Shown in pieces: positions 13,152 through 14,065 of a stretch of DNA of 14,065 bases (within the stretch, counting starts at the first letter, position 1; every line of letters starts with the position of its first letter). A model generated the notes under the pieces. It saw only the letters and a program-made list of their open reading frames with translations. It had not been told where the DNA came from and made no database searches. Origin of the DNA: a bacterium (lineage in GTDB: Bacteria > Chloroflexota > Dormibacteria > UBA8260 > Bog-877); NCBI GenBank assembly GCA_021802115.1, contig JAKABA010000091.1, positions 1 to 14,065 on the forward strand, given 5' to 3'. A program made the position numbers and the translations under genes.

Positions 13152-13799
13152 CTATACGGGGAAGTACTTTGTCCCGGGCTTCCACGTTGTGGGGCGCAAC
13201 TCCCTAGACATCGCGGCCAAGTCCACTGTCACAAGCGAGCGGCACCATGCGCATTCCACGACCTGACTCATTTCAGGGAACTGTTCCAGCGAGTAACCCA
13301 ACTGATCGACATCCGGGTCCACGAAGAGTTTGATGGGATCCTGATAGTACATGCGGCGGCCAGCCCCAGAGTACACATGGAGCGGCTGGCGGGACTGCCC
13401 CGCCCCAGACCACCCATGGATGTGCTGCGCGCTGAAAACAACGACTCGCGGGTCCTTGCCATATCCGATCCGCTCTTGGTCGCGTGGTTTCTGCTGGATG
13501 CGCTTGAGGACCCCGTCATCGGCTCGCCAAGCGCCAGCACGCCAGTCCCAGCCATCCTGTAGTAGATACACCGTATAGGGCACTGTGCCCCGTGGCTCTG
13601 CCATGTGCAGCGACGCAATCGCGCCATCCGGCTCCTCGGCAGGGTATGGTCCCCACCAGACCGTTCCAAGCGCCTGATGGCACCCGTGATGGGAACACCG
13701 GATCCACTTGCCGTCTGCGGAGATCCTCGCCGTGGCGGTTCGAGGTCGCGTCCCCTCAAGGACCGCCTTCATGAACGGGTTGTCCATATCCGTTGGCAT
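13152..13799 (-). CDS. Unknown protein with two Cys/His knuckle-like motifs
   Basis: This is 215 residues, start taken at ATG 13799. GGAGGT abuts this ATG, too close for a normal site, while a second ATG at 13787 is 12 nt away; a leaderless start 7 nt after TTAGCT is possible. Residues 34-39 (CSHHGC) with H40, and C187-C190 (CAWC), could bind zinc together. The middle is rich in Trp, Tyr and Gly (TVWWGPYP, LLQDGWDWRAGAW, YSGAGRRMYY). It lies between the tRNA fragment and the excisionase-like gene, the position where an integrase gene is usually found, but it has no tyrosine- or serine-recombinase motifs that I can see. No family recognised. Confidence 0.7.
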   Translation of the reverse strand: MPTDMDNPFMKAVLEGTRPRTATARISADGKWIRCSHHGCHQALGTVWWGPYPAEEPDGAIASLHMAEPRGTVPYTVYLLQDGWDWRAGAWRADDGVLKRIQQKPRDQERIGYGKDPRVVVFSAQHIHGWSGAGQSRQPLHVYSGAGRRMYYQDPIKLFVDPDVDQLGYSLEQFPEMSQVVECAWCRSLVTVDLAAMSRELRPTTWKPGTKYFPV

Positions 13800-13816
13800 A
13801 CCTCCAAGCTAACACA

Positions 13817-13835
13817 GGTTCAACACGGTTGAGCC
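13817..13835. repeat. Inverted repeat upstream of the 13152-13799 gene
   Basis: ggttcaac-acg-gttgagcc pairs over 8 bp with one G-T, 18 bp before the start codon at 13799. Its position near the presumed promoter suggests an operator. Confidence 0.4.
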
Positions 13836-13851
13836 GACTCATCCAACGCTG

Positions 13852-13875
13852 ACCTGACAGCAAACCTGACAGCAA
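13852..13875. repeat. Two tandem 12-bp direct repeats near the att site
   Basis: acctgacagcaa occurs twice without spacing (13852-13863 and 13864-13875), about 100 bp inside the tRNA-Ser fragment. Paired short direct repeats at this distance are typical integrase arm-binding or excisionase sites. A further gtgccgcc pair, at 13882-13889 and 13892-13899, is 10 bp apart. Function is inferred from position. Confidence 0.5.
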
Positions 13876-13931
13876 TCCCACGTGCCGCCCTGTGCCGCCA
13901 GGCTCCATCAGGGGACTCGTCTGAACTCCCA

Positions 13932-13947
13932 GACCCCGCCAGGGGTC
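13932..13947. repeat. Hairpin gacccc/ggggtc
   Basis: Perfect 6-bp arms with loop gcca lie 23 bp before the tRNA identity block. It could be part of the attachment region or a terminator for a gene to the right; no T tract follows. Confidence 0.35.
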
Positions 13948-13970
13948 GCCATGAACCCTGGCTCCACGCT

Positions 13971-14028
13971 CTTGAAAACCGCTGAGGCGGCAACGCTTCC
14001 GGGGGTTCGAATCCCTCTCCCTCCGCCA
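13971..14028 (+). tRNA. 3' part of tRNA-Ser(UGA); probable attachment site
   Basis: From the anticodon loop onward this is a good tRNA-Ser: loop cttgaaa with anticodon TGA (13973-13975), 3' anticodon stem accgc, long variable arm gaggcg-gcaa-cgcttc typical of class II tRNA, T-arm ggggg-ttcgaat-ccctc, acceptor strand tccctcc, discriminator G and encoded CCA (14026-14028). The 5' half is missing: the bases before 13971 do not pair with accgc and no GGAGGGA acceptor strand is nearby. Such 3' fragments are left or carried by elements that integrate into tRNA genes. It should not give a functional tRNA. Confidence 0.85.
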
Positions 14029-14051
14029 TTTTGATCTCAATTGGAGGCGTG

Positions 14052-14065
14052 ATGTGGAGCAGCTT
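14052..14065 (+). CDS. Possible gene start cut by window edge
   Basis: ATG 14052 follows GGAGG with 4 nt spacing and reads M-W-S-S before the window ends. It could be the first flanking chromosomal gene or, in a circular plasmid, the missing integrase. Only four codons are visible. Confidence 0.25.

Overview
The window is GC-rich DNA that reads as an accessory, plasmid-like or integrated element rather than core chromosome. Nearly everything is on the minus strand, genes are packed with TGATG or ATGA overlaps, and GGAGG ribosome sites are strong. The host cannot be fixed from sequence. High GC, strong GGAGG sites, apparently leaderless starts, a tRNA-Ser with encoded CCA and an acid-type glutamic peptidase (family G1) fit a GC-rich Gram-positive-like bacterium (Actinomycetota, Chloroflexota or related lineages, or the Sulfobacillus/Thermaerobacter side of Bacillota). 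This is inference only.

Layout, right to left. At the right edge (13971-14028) lies the 3' part of a tRNA-Ser(UGA) gene without its 5' half, next to two tandem 12-bp repeats: the usual look of an attachment site. Then come an unknown Cys/His-containing protein (13152-13799), an excisionase-like HTH protein (12547-12927) and a probable replication initiator (11288-12547). The 3' end of the initiator gene runs into four perfect 22-bp tandem repeats (iterons, 11231-11318). A small ribbon-helix-helix (RHH) regulator (10896-11129) is the only plus-strand gene I accept with confidence.

The remaining 10.8 kb is three minus-strand operons. Operon I (10826 to 6315) encodes mostly small membrane or exported proteins plus one acidic coiled-coil protein. 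Operon II (5997 to 1600) encodes a secreted Ser/Thr/Pro-linker protein, a CPBP-type membrane protease, a large membrane-anchored protein and a secreted G1 peptidase. Operon III (1501 to beyond base 1) encodes an HNH/zinc protein and a multi-pass membrane protein cut by the window edge.

The most interesting signal is that all three operons start with the same promoter. It is an extended -10 (TGGTACGCTA) with a GTAGnyGGGTA operator-like element at or near the -35. In two cases an ATG lies exactly 6 nt after the -10, opening a tiny, apparently leaderless leader peptide whose stop overlaps the next gene. The divergent RHH gene starts within the same intergenic region and is the obvious candidate regulator. 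Operons I and II also share a four-cysteine extracytoplasmic domain. Together this suggests one coordinately regulated envelope or secretion module carried by an integrative plasmid; I cannot match it to a named system.
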